Translations under genes and position numbers: made by a program
Notes under the pieces: model-generated
What the model was told of the DNA's origin: nothing
The model's database searches: none
What the model saw: only the letters and a program-made list of their open reading frames with translations
Source: an uncultured Alphaproteobacteria bacterium
Lineage (GTDB): Bacteria; Pseudomonadota; Alphaproteobacteria; Rs-D84
Assembly (NCBI GenBank): GCA_944389135.1
Contig: CALXLG010000005.1
Coordinates: 1-64,000 of the forward strand
Length of the DNA: 64,000 nucleotides
Direction of reading: 5' to 3'
Shown: piece after piece, positions 1 through 9,223 of the stretch
Layout of the letters: every line of letters begins with the position of its first letter
Position numbering within the stretch: position 1 is the stretch's first letter

Positions 1-1734
1 GATACGAAGACACAGAAAAAGACAGTAAAAGTATATGCTGTTTGTGATGATGCCGCTGGGAAGACCGGTGGAAAAGAATATTGCATAAAAGATTTTTTTG
101 AACCAACAAATGTACAAGTAATGCAGGCAATTGCTTTGGCAAAAGAATATGCATTGGTAAAAAATGGTCATACCATTTATTGTGGTGGTTCATATAGAAA
201 ATCTTGGAATGATGATTATATTAAATGTTCTGATGGTACGAATTTTTATGAATTTAGGTTTGATGATATATATGAAAGTTTTGACAGCACAATTCAGTAT
301 TCTATAAAAGATGCAATATGCAGAATGTATGGGGGAAAGCTAAAAGACTCTTCGGCGGCTTATTGCGATATAGATCAATACAATTGCTCGAAAATAAATA
401 CAAGTATGCAAAAGTTTGGATACTCTGCAGAATATGTAAATATTATGAATGGGGTAACTGGATGTAAAATGGGTTTTGATTCTAAAAGCGCAGACAGTTA
501 TGAGTTGAAAACAGCTTTTGGTATAGATAACAAAAAGTTCATTAATTTACAGCTGAAAAGTGGTGCAGATTTACATTTTTTCTTGAAAAGATATGTGGAA
601 AGATCCTTGTCTGACCAAGGTGTTAAATTAACCAGCTTTTCTTGTAATAATAGCTTTAATACATATTATACAGATTCTATTTCTAACCTTAAAGATGATA
701 TATTGACCTGCAAAGTTAATGGTCAGCAAGTAGACTTTTTATTTGATGATATGAATGAAAGTATAAACATAACCTCTGATGGTGGGCAAGCAGGGTTGCA
801 GTGTTTGGCAAGTGATGGTGGTGTTTATGACGGTAAAAATTGCCATGGGTTATCAAAAGAACAGTGCAGCGAGATGAATAGTAAAGTTCCTGGTGGAACA
901 CTATGGGATACAACGTTGGATACATGTATATTAAAGGCAGCAAGTGATGCAGAAAAACTAGATAAAATTACAGATATTGCATCTGGCATAGGGGTTGGTG
1001 TTGGATTGGCTGCTATAACAATTGCAACCGCAGGCAGTGCAACGACGGTGATTCTTGTGGCAACCAGTGCAACTTTAACTACTACTGGTGCGGTAATGTC
1101 TCAGAATGCACAAAAGACAAAAGAAGATGAAATAAGGGCTTTCCTTGCAAAAAGTACTAAGTGTAATTCTGCGTCATGTGCAGAAAGTACTTTAAAAGAA
1201 TATTTAGAAGAAGCTGTGCAATATCAAAACGATATGACGGACGACAATAAAATCGCGCTAGAAGGAGAAATTGCTAGACTTATGGAGTTAATTCCAGGAA
1301 GTTCTAATTTTTATACAGATTTGATAGAACAAGCAATTGCTGATGGTGATGATTTATCTAATTATGAAAATTGGTCGGCTGCAGAAAAGCAAGCTTTTTA
1401 TGGAAAGTTAGTCGGATTCATTGGGGCCGTTGTCGGATTAAGAGGCGTAAGTGGTATATTTAAAAGTATCCCAAATCAGGCTAAAAATGTGGTGGCAGTA
1501 ATTGGTGGAAAAATAGACGTGCAGAAAATAATTAGTATTTATTCTACATATAAAAAGCAGGCAACGGTTGTAAAATCTGTTACAAATGCATCAAGTAGCA
1601 CAGGTAAAGTTGTTGAAAATTTAACTGCAGCGCCAACTAATACAAGTGTTTCTACTACACGCCCGATAACACAGGCACTTATTACAGGTGAAGAAAAAGA
1701 TAAAACAGTTACATCAAGAAATAATTTAATATAG
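1..1734 (+). CDS. Exported/membrane protein of unknown function, 5'-truncated
   Basis: The frame is open from the first base of the window, so the true start lies upstream; 577 codons are visible. I do not recognise a family. The N-terminal two thirds is polar with scattered cysteines, including a cluster CLASDGG...C...C near visible residue 270. Around visible residues 327-365 there is a long Gly/Ala/Thr/Ile-rich hydrophobic stretch that could be one or two membrane-inserted helices. A second hydrophobic stretch (KLVGFIGAVVGLRGV) follows near residue 472. The tail is Thr/Ser-rich. This plan, a Cys-containing ectodomain plus a glycine-rich hydrophobic hairpin, recurs in the convergent gene at 3882-4988, so the two may belong to one exported system. 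It ends at a hairpin terminator shared with the opposite gene. Confidence 0.75.
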   Translation, partial: DTKTQKKTVKVYAVCDDAAGKTGGKEYCIKDFFEPTNVQVMQAIALAKEYALVKNGHTIYCGGSYRKSWNDDYIKCSDGTNFYEFRFDDIYESFDSTIQYSIKDAICRMYGGKLKDSSAAYCDIDQYNCSKINTSMQKFGYSAEYVNIMNGVTGCKMGFDSKSADSYELKTAFGIDNKKFINLQLKSGADLHFFLKRYVERSLSDQGVKLTSFSCNNSFNTYYTDSISNLKDDILTCKVNGQQVDFLFDDMNESINITSDGGQAGLQCLASDGGVYDGKNCHGLSKEQCSEMNSKVPGGTLWDTTLDTCILKAASDAEKLDKITDIASGIGVGVGLAAITIATAGSATTVILVATSATLTTTGAVMSQNAQKTKEDEIRAFLAKSTKCNSASCAESTLKEYLEEAVQYQNDMTDDNKIALEGEIARLMELIPGSSNFYTDLIEQAIADGDDLSNYENWSAAEKQAFYGKLVGFIGAVVGLRGVSGIFKSIPNQAKNVVAVIGGKIDVQKIISIYSTYKKQATVVKSVTNASSSTGKVVENLTAAPTNTSVSTTRPITQALITGEEKDKTVTSRNNLI

Positions 1735-1764
1735 AAAATTATTCATTTAAAAGTTTTTATTAAT

Positions 1765-1790
1765 AAGAAACGCCCATCTGGGCGTTTCTT
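1765..1790. terminator. Bidirectional hairpin terminator
   Basis: A perfect inverted repeat AAGAAACGCCC / GGGCGTTTCTT around a short ATCT loop lies between two convergent genes. It overlaps the stop codon of the minus-strand gene by two bases. Confidence 0.8.
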
Positions 1791-2109
1791 ATCTAAGTCC
1801 TTTGGAACGACAACAGGCGGATGCAGCGCTGCGCCAATCAGAATATTGCTTGCTTGGGTTGCGTAAGTCCTGCCAGGCTTGCCACCCATTGCATTTTTTA
1901 TTATCACCTGTTCCTGTACATTTTACATATCTGCGCAATGAACAAGTTTGGTCTGATATCTTGCCTGTATCTGTTGTACACTTGACAACAACATTTTGAT
2001 TTCTTGCATCATTTTTTCCCAATTCTTTTGAAGACAGTAATTGATATGCGTTGGCACTGCCAATCGTTGCTAAAGTAGCTAAGACGATAAATGATAATAT
2101 TTTTTTCAT
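1789..2109 (-). CDS. Small exported Cys-rich protein, unknown function
   Basis: This encodes 106 residues. The N-terminus is a clear Sec signal peptide (MKKILSFIVLATLATIGSANA, cleavage likely after ANA). The mature part of about 85 residues has six cysteines (KCTTD, TCSLR, KCTG, KCNG and ACCRS), suggesting a disulfide-stabilised periplasmic or surface protein. A ribosome binding site AGGAG lies just upstream. It is the last gene of the minus-strand run that begins with the prepilin peptidase at 6394, with a gap of about 74 bp to the preceding gene. I recognise no family; secretion is well supported, function is not. Confidence 0.75.
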   Translation of the reverse strand: MKKILSFIVLATLATIGSANAYQLLSSKELGKNDARNQNVVVKCTTDTGKISDQTCSLRRYVKCTGTGDNKKCNGWQAWQDLRNPSKQYSDWRSAASACCRSKGLR

Positions 2110-2183
2110 ATTTGCGTCTCCTTTCTTTATTTATATTATAAGAATTTATAAATAAAAAAACAATGGGTAATTGTTCAGATAAT

Positions 2184-3881
2184 TTAATTTTCACTGCTGG
2201 TTGACCAAGGTTGGTCATTCATAATTAAGTAATATAATTCCGCGTTTTCCGTGCCAGGATTCCTTATGACAGGACGGACGATATATATGTCAACGTTACA
2301 TGCATATAAGTCTTGTTCTTCTTGTGTCTTTTCAAGATTATAATGAAATTTATCTGCAAAATCCATTGCTTGTAAATAGGCCGCGTCATCATCTGCTGGG
2401 TTTATATAGTCTCCTGCCCACATTAACCACATACCATAGTTTATTACGTTTTCTTGCCCTGTCAGGTCATCTGCGGAAAGTAAACACAATGGTTTGAATT
2501 CAATATTATTAGTGAAATCACCGGTACTAGTTTCTGTTATGTCATAGAACATACCGCCAGCTAGTTTTATCGCACCATAAATTGCCCCTGCCCCCGCTTC
2601 TAGCTTTGCCAGTGCCCCCAGATTACTCAGCGTTGATTGAAATAGCCAATCGCGTACTTTACCAGATTGCATACTGCTGCGTGCAATTTTGGCACCACTT
2701 TTTAATTCTTTGCCACCTGTTGTTGCAGATTTAACGTATTTCCACAATCGTGCAATTACGTTTCCACGCTGAGCTGGACGTAGCAAACGTAAATTTCTGC
2801 GGTATTGATTTAATGAGGTAAATGTATCCATTGCCTGTTTATATTGCTTTACATTATCATCGCTTTGTTCCATACGTTTCATTGTGTCAGCTAATGATTT
2901 TACTTCATCGCTTTTTCTGGCGTATGCTGCCGCATCTTTCGCTTTATCAATATTCTTTAATTCTTCCGCGGCATCTGTATATTTTTTTGTAGCTTTTACG
3001 TATTCAACAACAGAATCTGTTTTGCTTAATTTGCGTAATGTACCGGTTAGGTTTTTAAGCGTCTTGGATGCACGGGCCGATTTTGTTAGTCCCAACGCAA
3101 CAGTACCGCCCCCCATCGTAAGAACTGTGATTGCAACGTCTAGACCAATTTCTAAATACGTTATCCATTGTAAACTGACATCGCCGGCCACATAATAATC
3201 GTTTGAGTCGTCTTCTATATTTACGGTTTCATGCATTGCAATATTTATTATGTCTTTATCCTCTGCTAGTGCGCTTTTACTGGTGCATCTGTTCCCTTTT
3301 GGATATATGGCGTCAATATTATCATTTATCCATTGCATAGAAATGGTATTGCTTTTCCCTTTACCGACAAAATTATCTAAACTGCCAGATTCAACGACCA
3401 TTATCGCATACCAAGCAGGGTCTGTATTAGTCCATGTGGAATTGTCATTTGGTGCACCAATCCATGGAGATGGGTTAAGGTCTGTAATGTCTCTTTTTTG
3501 ACTTAAACTGATTCTTTGCTTAAGAACTTTTGGTTGTGTTTCATAATTTACGACGATTTCACGTCCGCCTGGGAAAGTGTATTGTATTGGCATAAACTTG
3601 ATAGTTTCATCATCTGCAAGCGTTGCAAATTCAGGACAAGCCAAAACTTTTTCTAAAACATCTTTGTCTTGAAAAGTTTCATAAATCCATTGTTGAATTC
3701 TTGTTTCTGTATCTGTTTCTGAAACCTCACTTCTTCGTTGCGCTAACGCATCTGCAAAAGCAGTAGTTGAACATGTTGTATCTTGTTGTAAAATTTGACT
3801 TTGTTCAAGAATTAATTCTTCTGCACAAAAAGCAGGTAGACTAAAAAGACCGACAAAACAAAGTGCAATGATTTTTCGCAT
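2184..3881 (-). CDS. Large exported protein with central membrane segment, unknown function
   Basis: This encodes 565 residues. A signal peptide (MRKIIALCFVGLFSLPAFCA) is followed by a polar N-terminal domain of about 210 residues. A hydrophobic Gly/Leu-rich segment at about residues 232-262 (LDVAITVLTMGGGTVALGL) looks membrane-active. Then comes a long Lys/Ala-rich, probably helical or coiled-coil region to about residue 400, a second Gly/Ala-rich hydrophobic patch near 425-450 (LGALAKLEAGAGAIYGAIKLAGG), and a C-terminal domain with two cysteines. The start codon lies directly after the stop of the upstream gene (3882), so the two are almost certainly translationally coupled. No known family is recognised. 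The alternation of soluble domain, hydrophobic hairpin and helical stalk is compatible with a surface or translocated effector-like protein, but that is speculation. Confidence 0.75.
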   Translation of the reverse strand: MRKIIALCFVGLFSLPAFCAEELILEQSQILQQDTTCSTTAFADALAQRRSEVSETDTETRIQQWIYETFQDKDVLEKVLACPEFATLADDETIKFMPIQYTFPGGREIVVNYETQPKVLKQRISLSQKRDITDLNPSPWIGAPNDNSTWTNTDPAWYAIMVVESGSLDNFVGKGKSNTISMQWINDNIDAIYPKGNRCTSKSALAEDKDIINIAMHETVNIEDDSNDYYVAGDVSLQWITYLEIGLDVAITVLTMGGGTVALGLTKSARASKTLKNLTGTLRKLSKTDSVVEYVKATKKYTDAAEELKNIDKAKDAAAYARKSDEVKSLADTMKRMEQSDDNVKQYKQAMDTFTSLNQYRRNLRLLRPAQRGNVIARLWKYVKSATTGGKELKSGAKIARSSMQSGKVRDWLFQSTLSNLGALAKLEAGAGAIYGAIKLAGGMFYDITETSTGDFTNNIEFKPLCLLSADDLTGQENVINYGMWLMWAGDYINPADDDAAYLQAMDFADKFHYNLEKTQEEQDLYACNVDIYIVRPVIRNPGTENAELYYLIMNDQPWSTSSEN

Positions 3882-4988
3882 TTATTTGGTGGTACTATTT
3901 GTTTGAGAATTTTGATATTTACCGCATTCTTGTAATATACGACTTCTTTCTGCTTGTATTTTCTGAACCAAAGAATCGTAATCATCAGCTTTGGGGGTTA
4001 CACGTGTTCCATCTGATTTTACACATGTATTACCAGAGCGGGTATATCCGTTTATACAACCCCAATTCCAACAGAAATGTTCTGTATCTGGCGTATAATC
4101 AATGTATTCGTCAATTCCAGATTGTGGTAAGACATTATCACATATACGAATTTCGCATTCTGGCGCCCAAAAGTCGTCTTTCCATAAACCACTCCACCAA
4201 CCGGATTTTTCCCCAGTCCAAGTATCACTTTTATTCATATTGCCTTGGACGCATTGGCGTACTGCTGGTTTGAATATTGCCTCGGTCCCATCTTGTTGGG
4301 TTTTGCTGCAGAACATATATTCACCAATATCTGCATATCGTTCACCCTGGTTAAATTGTGTATGACAACAAGTAAATTTGCCCGTAACAGGGTCATATAA
4401 ACAATCTGTTTCTGAAAACAACTGAGAGCCTGCAACAAGCCCCCCCACCAGTGCACCTGATGCAACTGTTATCGCATATGCTAATTGACCAACCCCCACA
4501 AAAGCGTTTACCCCCGCTGCACCACTAGCTGCGGCTATTCCTCCACCAATAGCTCCTTGAACTACATCGCCCCAAGAATGTTCTTCTTGACCAGCTGTCG
4601 CATTTACAACCATGGCAGTTCCACTTGCTACGCCTAATGCAGCACCCGCAACTTTGCCGGCCTTGGATAATTTACTAGCAGTACTAGTTGTGTTTTTTGG
4701 CCCAGAGGTATTCCCAGGGGGATTCCCGGGGGTGTTTCCAGGGGTGTTGCTGGGGGCGTTCCCAGGAGTTGTGTTTGGTGTATTAGAAGTGACTTCGTTC
4801 CAGGGCTGTGGCATACCTTGTATGTTTATTCTTCTGCCTGTTACACCATCGCGCCAAGCTTGGTCAGAAATGCTCTGAACTGGTATAACACCAGGGTCGT
4901 TCCAATTTAATGCAGTGGCACAATTGGCATAAAACATAACTGCAATAATACTAACAGCAAAACGTCCAAGCTTTTCGTAGCGTTTCAT
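3882..4988 (-). CDS. Exported protein with NTPGN repeats and Cys-rich C-terminus
   Basis: This encodes 368 residues. An N-terminal hydrophobic signal or anchor sits at residues 11-27. A low-complexity linker at about residues 65-95 is built from repeats of NTPGN/NPPGN, which look like a flexible wall-spanning spacer. Next is a long Gly/Ala-rich hydrophobic region (about 110-195, many GxxxG/AxxxG steps such as GAIGGGIAAASGAAG), then a Cys-rich domain with CCH, CNWGC-like and CINGYTRSGNTC elements that resembles an EGF-like loop. The gene is one base from its upstream neighbour (4990) and abuts the downstream gene. The G5 runs on the plus strand reflect Pro/Gly codons of the linker. No family is recognised; it is clearly part of a multi-gene exported system. 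Confidence 0.75.
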   Translation of the reverse strand: MKRYEKLGRFAVSIIAVMFYANCATALNWNDPGVIPVQSISDQAWRDGVTGRRINIQGMPQPWNEVTSNTPNTTPGNAPSNTPGNTPGNPPGNTSGPKNTTSTASKLSKAGKVAGAALGVASGTAMVVNATAGQEEHSWGDVVQGAIGGGIAAASGAAGVNAFVGVGQLAYAITVASGALVGGLVAGSQLFSETDCLYDPVTGKFTCCHTQFNQGERYADIGEYMFCSKTQQDGTEAIFKPAVRQCVQGNMNKSDTWTGEKSGWWSGLWKDDFWAPECEIRICDNVLPQSGIDEYIDYTPDTEHFCWNWGCINGYTRSGNTCVKSDGTRVTPKADDYDSLVQKIQAERSRILQECGKYQNSQTNSTTK

Positions 4989-4989
4989 T

Positions 4990-5892
4990 TTAATATTGCC
5001 CTTGTAATCTGTCTATGCAATCAACGACTGGCAGTTGGTTCGCACGACAGTTTTGTATTGTCTGTAAATCTTTGTCCAAAATCGCAATCTTATTCAGTGC
5101 TTCTTTACAATATGCTTCTTCGCGATTTACATACACCGTTGGGTCTGTTTCCATAAGCTTCTCAAAATTAAAATTTGGTATGACATATGCCGATTTGCCT
5201 GCATATGGCATATAGCCTTCTTTTAAAACTTGCTGTCTTTCTGTAAAGGACAAGTCCGCAAATGTTGTTGGAAAGTCCGTCTTTACAATTTTATTAGTAC
5301 CTGCTGAATTCTGAGATTGCAGTTGTTCTAATTCTTGCTCTCGTTCTTTCATCTCAACCGCCCAATCAGGTGCCTGTTGTGGTTGTAAGATATTAAAGTT
5401 TACTTCTTGTTGATTAACGGAAGGATTCGCAACTGTTGCTTCTGGAAAAGCAACAACTTTCCCTTTTGGAGCTGCATTTGTATTATTCTTTTTATATGTT
5501 TCAAATTCTGTATCAATATATCCACTGCAAGGAGTTACATAATTATGCCCCGGAATACTTGCAAGTTGTACGGTTATAGTTGGTTTTGCGTCTTCTAAGC
5601 TGACCTCTAAACAATTGTTTCTGGTCGAGCAATAAGATGCAATCAGTGCACTGACAACACGTTGGCAATCGCCAGTATCAACATCTGTGCCTTGAATATA
5701 AACTGGTACAGGCATACGCTGATTATATGGTGCATCTGGATTCCAAAATGGGTTAGATGAATAGTTCTGTACGTTTTGTATTTGACCGTATTGTGAAAAC
5801 GGCTGATTCGTTGTCGGAAATGTCGTTGCAGATGCAGCACCAGACAACATACTAACAATGAGTGCAAAAACAGGTATTATTTGCTTTGACAT
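4990..5892 (-). CDS. Exported protein of unknown function
   Basis: This encodes 300 residues. The signal peptide is MSKQIIPVFALIVSMLSGAASA. The mature N-terminus is Asn/Gln/Pro/Tyr-rich (FPTTNQPFSQYGQIQNVQNY), suggesting an extended or beta-rich segment. A middle region has paired cysteines (CQRV...CSTRNNCLEV...CSGYID), and the C-terminal 60 residues carry three more (CKEALNK, NCRANQ, DCIDRLQ) in a predicted helical bundle. It lies 31 bp downstream of the prepilin peptidase stop and one base before the next gene, so it belongs to that operon. It lacks a type IV pilin-like N-terminus, so it is not itself an obvious prepilin substrate. Function unknown. Confidence 0.75.
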   Translation of the reverse strand: MSKQIIPVFALIVSMLSGAASATTFPTTNQPFSQYGQIQNVQNYSSNPFWNPDAPYNQRMPVPVYIQGTDVDTGDCQRVVSALIASYCSTRNNCLEVSLEDAKPTITVQLASIPGHNYVTPCSGYIDTEFETYKKNNTNAAPKGKVVAFPEATVANPSVNQQEVNFNILQPQQAPDWAVEMKEREQELEQLQSQNSAGTNKIVKTDFPTTFADLSFTERQQVLKEGYMPYAGKSAYVIPNFNFEKLMETDPTVYVNREEAYCKEALNKIAILDKDLQTIQNCRANQLPVVDCIDRLQGQY

Positions 5893-5923
5893 TCTCTATC
5901 CATTATCTCCTATTACTAGCAAA

Positions 5924-6394
5924 TTATACCAAAAAGCTAACTATAATTAAAGCTAAAAATCCGCCAATTAAGAAAAACGGTGCAAACGGTATAAAGCGTT
6001 GTTTTTTATATATTCCCCATATTGTTCCAGTTAAACAAGCTATTATTAAAGCTATGGATAGACCCGTCGCACCCAGCCATATACCACCAGTGCCAATTAA
6101 TTTTATGTCGCCCATACCAATAGGTGTTGTTGTGTCAGTGCTTTTTCGTCTGCGTATTATGTCAAAAACAAACCCTATTAAAGCTGCAATTATATATCCA
6201 AAAGCACCTGCAACGGCGCTTTCTGCAGATGAAATTGGCCAAGGAAAGAAGTTAACAATAAGTAAACCTATAAGCAAAAGTGGAAATAAATATGCGTCAG
6301 GAATAATTCTTCTGCGAAAGTCCGCAACAGAAATTAACCATGCGCATAGTAAAGCGCAAATTAATAAAAGTATAAAAAATATATAAAAAATCAT
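5924..6394 (-). CDS. Stand-alone A24 prepilin peptidase (CpaA/TadV-like)
   Basis: This encodes 156 residues and is a polytopic membrane protein. It has the two catalytic aspartate motifs of A24 aspartic proteases: D in SVADFRRRIIPD (about residue 26) and D in GMGDIKL (about residue 96). It lacks the N-terminal zinc/methyltransferase domain of PilD, so it is the short CpaA/TadV type. In the family these enzymes cleave the leader of type IV prepilins and pseudopilins at the cytoplasmic face of the inner membrane. It heads an operon of four exported proteins (down to 1789), none of which shows a typical pilin leader, and no pilus ATPase or secretin is present in the window. Its substrates must be encoded elsewhere or be atypical. 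Confidence 0.88.
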   Translation of the reverse strand: MIFYIFFILLLICALLCAWLISVADFRRRIIPDAYLFPLLLIGLLIVNFFPWPISSAESAVAGAFGYIIAALIGFVFDIIRRRKSTDTTTPIGMGDIKLIGTGGIWLGATGLSIALIIACLTGTIWGIYKKQRFIPFAPFFLIGGFLALIIVSFLV

Positions 6395-6467
6395 ATTTTT
6401 ACCCCTTGCCTTTCGATTCGAAACTATGCTACAATTATATCAGTATATTTAACAAGGGTTTTTTAAT

Positions 6468-7034
6468 ATGAGCAAGGGTTGGGATAACGCAACATTAAAA
6501 AAATTAAAGGCTTTGACTGGGAAAGGACTGTCTACGTCAGAAATTGGCAAACGTTTAGGCATGTCTAAAAATGCTGTTGTAGGTAAGCTAAATCGTATGG
6601 GGTGGAATTCTAAGGCAGGTGGCGTTGCAGCAACAGAAACTAAAAAAACATCTAAAAAAACAGAAGACAAGAAAAGTTTGGTAAAAAAAGTTGCCGAAAA
6701 ACTGCAGAAAAAGAAAGCTGCACCAAAAGTGGATGCAAAAAAAGTTTTACCAAAGAAAAAAGTAGAAAACAAAAAAACTGTCGCAAAAGCAGAAAGCAAA
6801 AAAAGCCCAGCAAAAGATACAAAAACGTTGAATAAATCTTTGGCAATGCACCAACGTATAATTCAACATTCGTTGGAAATGGCAAATTTGAAACCGAATC
6901 AGTGTCGCTGGCCAATTGGTGATCCTGATTCTGAAAATTTTCATTTTTGTGGTGAACAGGTTTTTGTTGGGAAACCTTATTGTTATGAGCATTGTAAACA
7001 AGCGTATCAGTTTACACCACCTAAAAAGAAGTAA
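6468..7034 (+). CDS. gcrA: GcrA-family cell-cycle regulator
   Basis: This encodes 188 residues. The N-terminal 45 residues form the GcrA DNA-binding domain (MSKGWDNATLKKLKALTGKG...SEIGKRLGMSKNAVVGKLNR), a helix-turn-helix typical of alphaproteobacteria. A Lys/Ala-rich linker (about 50-125) joins it to the conserved C-terminal sigma-70-interacting motif, CRWPIGDP...FHFCG...PYCYEH (about 150-180). In Caulobacter GcrA binds methylated GANTC promoters with RNA polymerase and controls S-phase genes. An AAGGG ribosome site precedes the start. The linker is unusually rich in lysine. This is the strongest single taxonomic marker in the window. Confidence 0.95.
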   Translation: MSKGWDNATLKKLKALTGKGLSTSEIGKRLGMSKNAVVGKLNRMGWNSKAGGVAATETKKTSKKTEDKKSLVKKVAEKLQKKKAAPKVDAKKVLPKKKVENKKTVAKAESKKSPAKDTKTLNKSLAMHQRIIQHSLEMANLKPNQCRWPIGDPDSENFHFCGEQVFVGKPYCYEHCKQAYQFTPPKKK

Positions 7035-7072
7035 AGTGCGGAATTAACTGAGAAAGTGAGAGGGATAAATAT

Positions 7073-9166
7073 ATGTCTTACTTGACACAAAAAGAATATA
7101 AAATATCAGGAAACGACTTTAAGGCGTTTTATGATGCAGCTGGTAAGTTGGTCTTTGTTATAGATGCAACGATTGATGACAGAAAAAATAATGTTCTTTT
7201 GGTTATTAACCCTGTTGGTGATAGAAAGTGGGATGATATTTTATCTAATGATTATGGCGTTGCATTGGAAACAATTCGCCCAAAGAAAGACAATAAATAT
7301 CAAAAGCTGGATATAGAATATAGCGGTTTGGCTGTTTATGATGATTTAATACATGCTTTTGAAGATGGTGAAGATATTAATGGTTTGTTAAACGATTTGG
7401 TTGTGTTTCGTGATGCGTCCATTCGTCGTTCTGCCCAAGAACGTTTGGAAATTGCAGAGCAAAAGGCCGAAAAAACACGCGAAACGATTGAGAAAACTAA
7501 TGCAACAATTGCTGATTTGCAGTCCAAACTAAAGATATTACGCACCACATTATCGCAGCAAAGAAAGCAAATTGGAAAAGAACCTACAAAAAAATCAGCT
7601 GCTAAAATTCTTAGAACAGAGGCGCAGATAGATGCAACAAACGAAAAATTGCGTCGTGCGAAAAAAAGGCTAAATAATGCACAACGTAGATTGGTTGTTG
7701 CAGAAGAAGATGCTGAATTGGCTCGTGAAATTTTGGCTCGTAAACCTATTACAGGGGGAAATGTAAAAAGTCAGAGTAAACCCAAGAATTTGCCAGCTGT
7801 TAAATCTGAAAGTGATGCTTTGGTGGTTAAGCAGTTGGTTGAGGTTCCTGAAAAAGAAGAACCACAACCAGAAGAAGAATTTAAACCTGTAGAAGTGGTC
7901 AAAAAAGAAGATTATCAGGAAGAATATACTGGTACAGAAGAAGCAGAGACAAAAACAATGGCAGAAGAAGAAATTCAACCTTTATTTGATAAAGATCCAG
8001 GAATTATAGACGAAGAAATTGCTTTTAAGCCAATTTCTTTTGGTGATGATATAAATGTATCAGATGAAGAAGACAAAAAAGCAGAAAATTATGAAAAATC
8101 TGTTCCAGAAGAAAGTTTTGCAGAAGAACTTTCTTTTACGCCTCCTGTTGCAAAGAAGGAAGAAATAAAAGAAGAAACAGATTTTATTGCACCGATAGAT
8201 ATAAAACCAATTGCAGATGTTCAAGATACATCGGAGAAGACACCTGTTTTAGATTCTATCAAGGCGGTAGATTCTATTCAGAATAATTATTTTGATATCA
8301 AAGAGGATTCTGATAAGAATTTAAGTGCAGAAGATTTTATGCGCCCTGCCCCAATTGTGAGCGAACAAGATGCGGCGCAGAAAGATGATATTGCGGTTGC
8401 GCCTGTATCATCTGATGCAAGACCTGTGTCGCCTATAACTGGAAATGCTGCACCTGTAACCCCAACACAACGTAAACCGACAACTTTATATTATGTTATG
8501 TTGATATTGCTGATAATTTTGTCTGTGTTCACTTTATGGCTATATCAGAAAAATGCTGGGGATAAAACACCTGATTTAATTGCGCCTGTTGTAACCCAGA
8601 CAGAAGTAATTGATAATACACAATCTGTTAGTGAAGACGGTTTAACAGAATCTCCTTTTATTCCTGCTGTTCCAACACCAGTTGAAGAACAAGAACCTGT
8701 TCAGGAAACTGTGGAAGAAGTGTCTGCTGTGTCTGAAACATTGACGCCTGCACAACCAGAAGTTGTGGAACCAGAACCAGTTGTCATAGAACCTGTTCAG
8801 GAAGATGTAGTCGTTGAAGAAGAACCTGTTGTGGAAGAGACAATTGAAGAAACAACTGTTGTACAGCCTATGGTAGAACCTGTTGCGCCACCATATGAAG
8901 AGCCTGCCCCTGTTATAGAATCTGAAGAAGAAATTATTGCAAGTAAACCTGCGTATAATGTCTCTCAGAACGAGAAAATGTTTGTATCGGGTTCGGAATA
9001 TGATGATAGTACTACTTACGTAAATGAAGAAGTTCCGTTATGCCCAGATGGCACAGAACCTGACTTTAACGGTTGTTGCACTGGCGAGGTTTATACAGAT
9101 TTAGGTGCGGCAGGATTTAATTGTTGCCCTGTTTCTGGAGGAGACTGTTTCCCACCGTTGTTTTAG
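7073..9166 (+). CDS. Single-pass membrane protein with coiled coil and Cys-rich tip
   Basis: This encodes 697 residues. A folded N-terminal domain (about 1-110) is followed by a Lys/Glu/Gln-rich coiled coil (about 115-225), a long Glu/Pro/Val-rich acidic region, one transmembrane helix at about residues 470-492 (YYVMLILLIILSVFTLWLY), a second acidic Pro/Val/Glu linker, and a C-terminal tip with six cysteines (LCPDGTEPDFNGCCTGE...NCCPVSGGDCF). There is no signal peptide, so the N-terminus should be cytoplasmic and the Cys tip periplasmic or extracellular. It starts 38 bp after gcrA behind a GAGAGG site, so co-transcription is likely. I recognise no family. The topology suggests a tether linking cytoplasm to envelope; a cell-pole or envelope role is only a guess. 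Confidence 0.8.
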   Translation: MSYLTQKEYKISGNDFKAFYDAAGKLVFVIDATIDDRKNNVLLVINPVGDRKWDDILSNDYGVALETIRPKKDNKYQKLDIEYSGLAVYDDLIHAFEDGEDINGLLNDLVVFRDASIRRSAQERLEIAEQKAEKTRETIEKTNATIADLQSKLKILRTTLSQQRKQIGKEPTKKSAAKILRTEAQIDATNEKLRRAKKRLNNAQRRLVVAEEDAELAREILARKPITGGNVKSQSKPKNLPAVKSESDALVVKQLVEVPEKEEPQPEEEFKPVEVVKKEDYQEEYTGTEEAETKTMAEEEIQPLFDKDPGIIDEEIAFKPISFGDDINVSDEEDKKAENYEKSVPEESFAEELSFTPPVAKKEEIKEETDFIAPIDIKPIADVQDTSEKTPVLDSIKAVDSIQNNYFDIKEDSDKNLSAEDFMRPAPIVSEQDAAQKDDIAVAPVSSDARPVSPITGNAAPVTPTQRKPTTLYYVMLILLIILSVFTLWLYQKNAGDKTPDLIAPVVTQTEVIDNTQSVSEDGLTESPFIPAVPTPVEEQEPVQETVEEVSAVSETLTPAQPEVVEPEPVVIEPVQEDVVVEEEPVVEETIEETTVVQPMVEPVAPPYEEPAPVIESEEEIIASKPAYNVSQNEKMFVSGSEYDDSTTYVNEEVPLCPDGTEPDFNGCCTGEVYTDLGAAGFNCCPVSGGDCFPPLF

Positions 9167-9188
9167 GAACATTACGTAATAAAAAAAC

Positions 9189-9212
9189 AACCGCCTAAAA
9201 AGGCGGTTTTTT
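9189..9212. terminator. Hairpin terminator, convergent genes
   Basis: The stem AACCGCCT / AGGCGGTT has an AAAA loop and is followed by a T-run on the plus strand and an A-run upstream, so it can act in both directions. Confidence 0.85.
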
Positions 9213-9223
9213 TTATTGTTTCT

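Noticed and set aside
5862-6386. Plus-strand frame of 174 codons opposite the prepilin peptidase
   Set aside because: Shadow of a gene with intact catalytic motifs; no ribosome site or recognisable domain.
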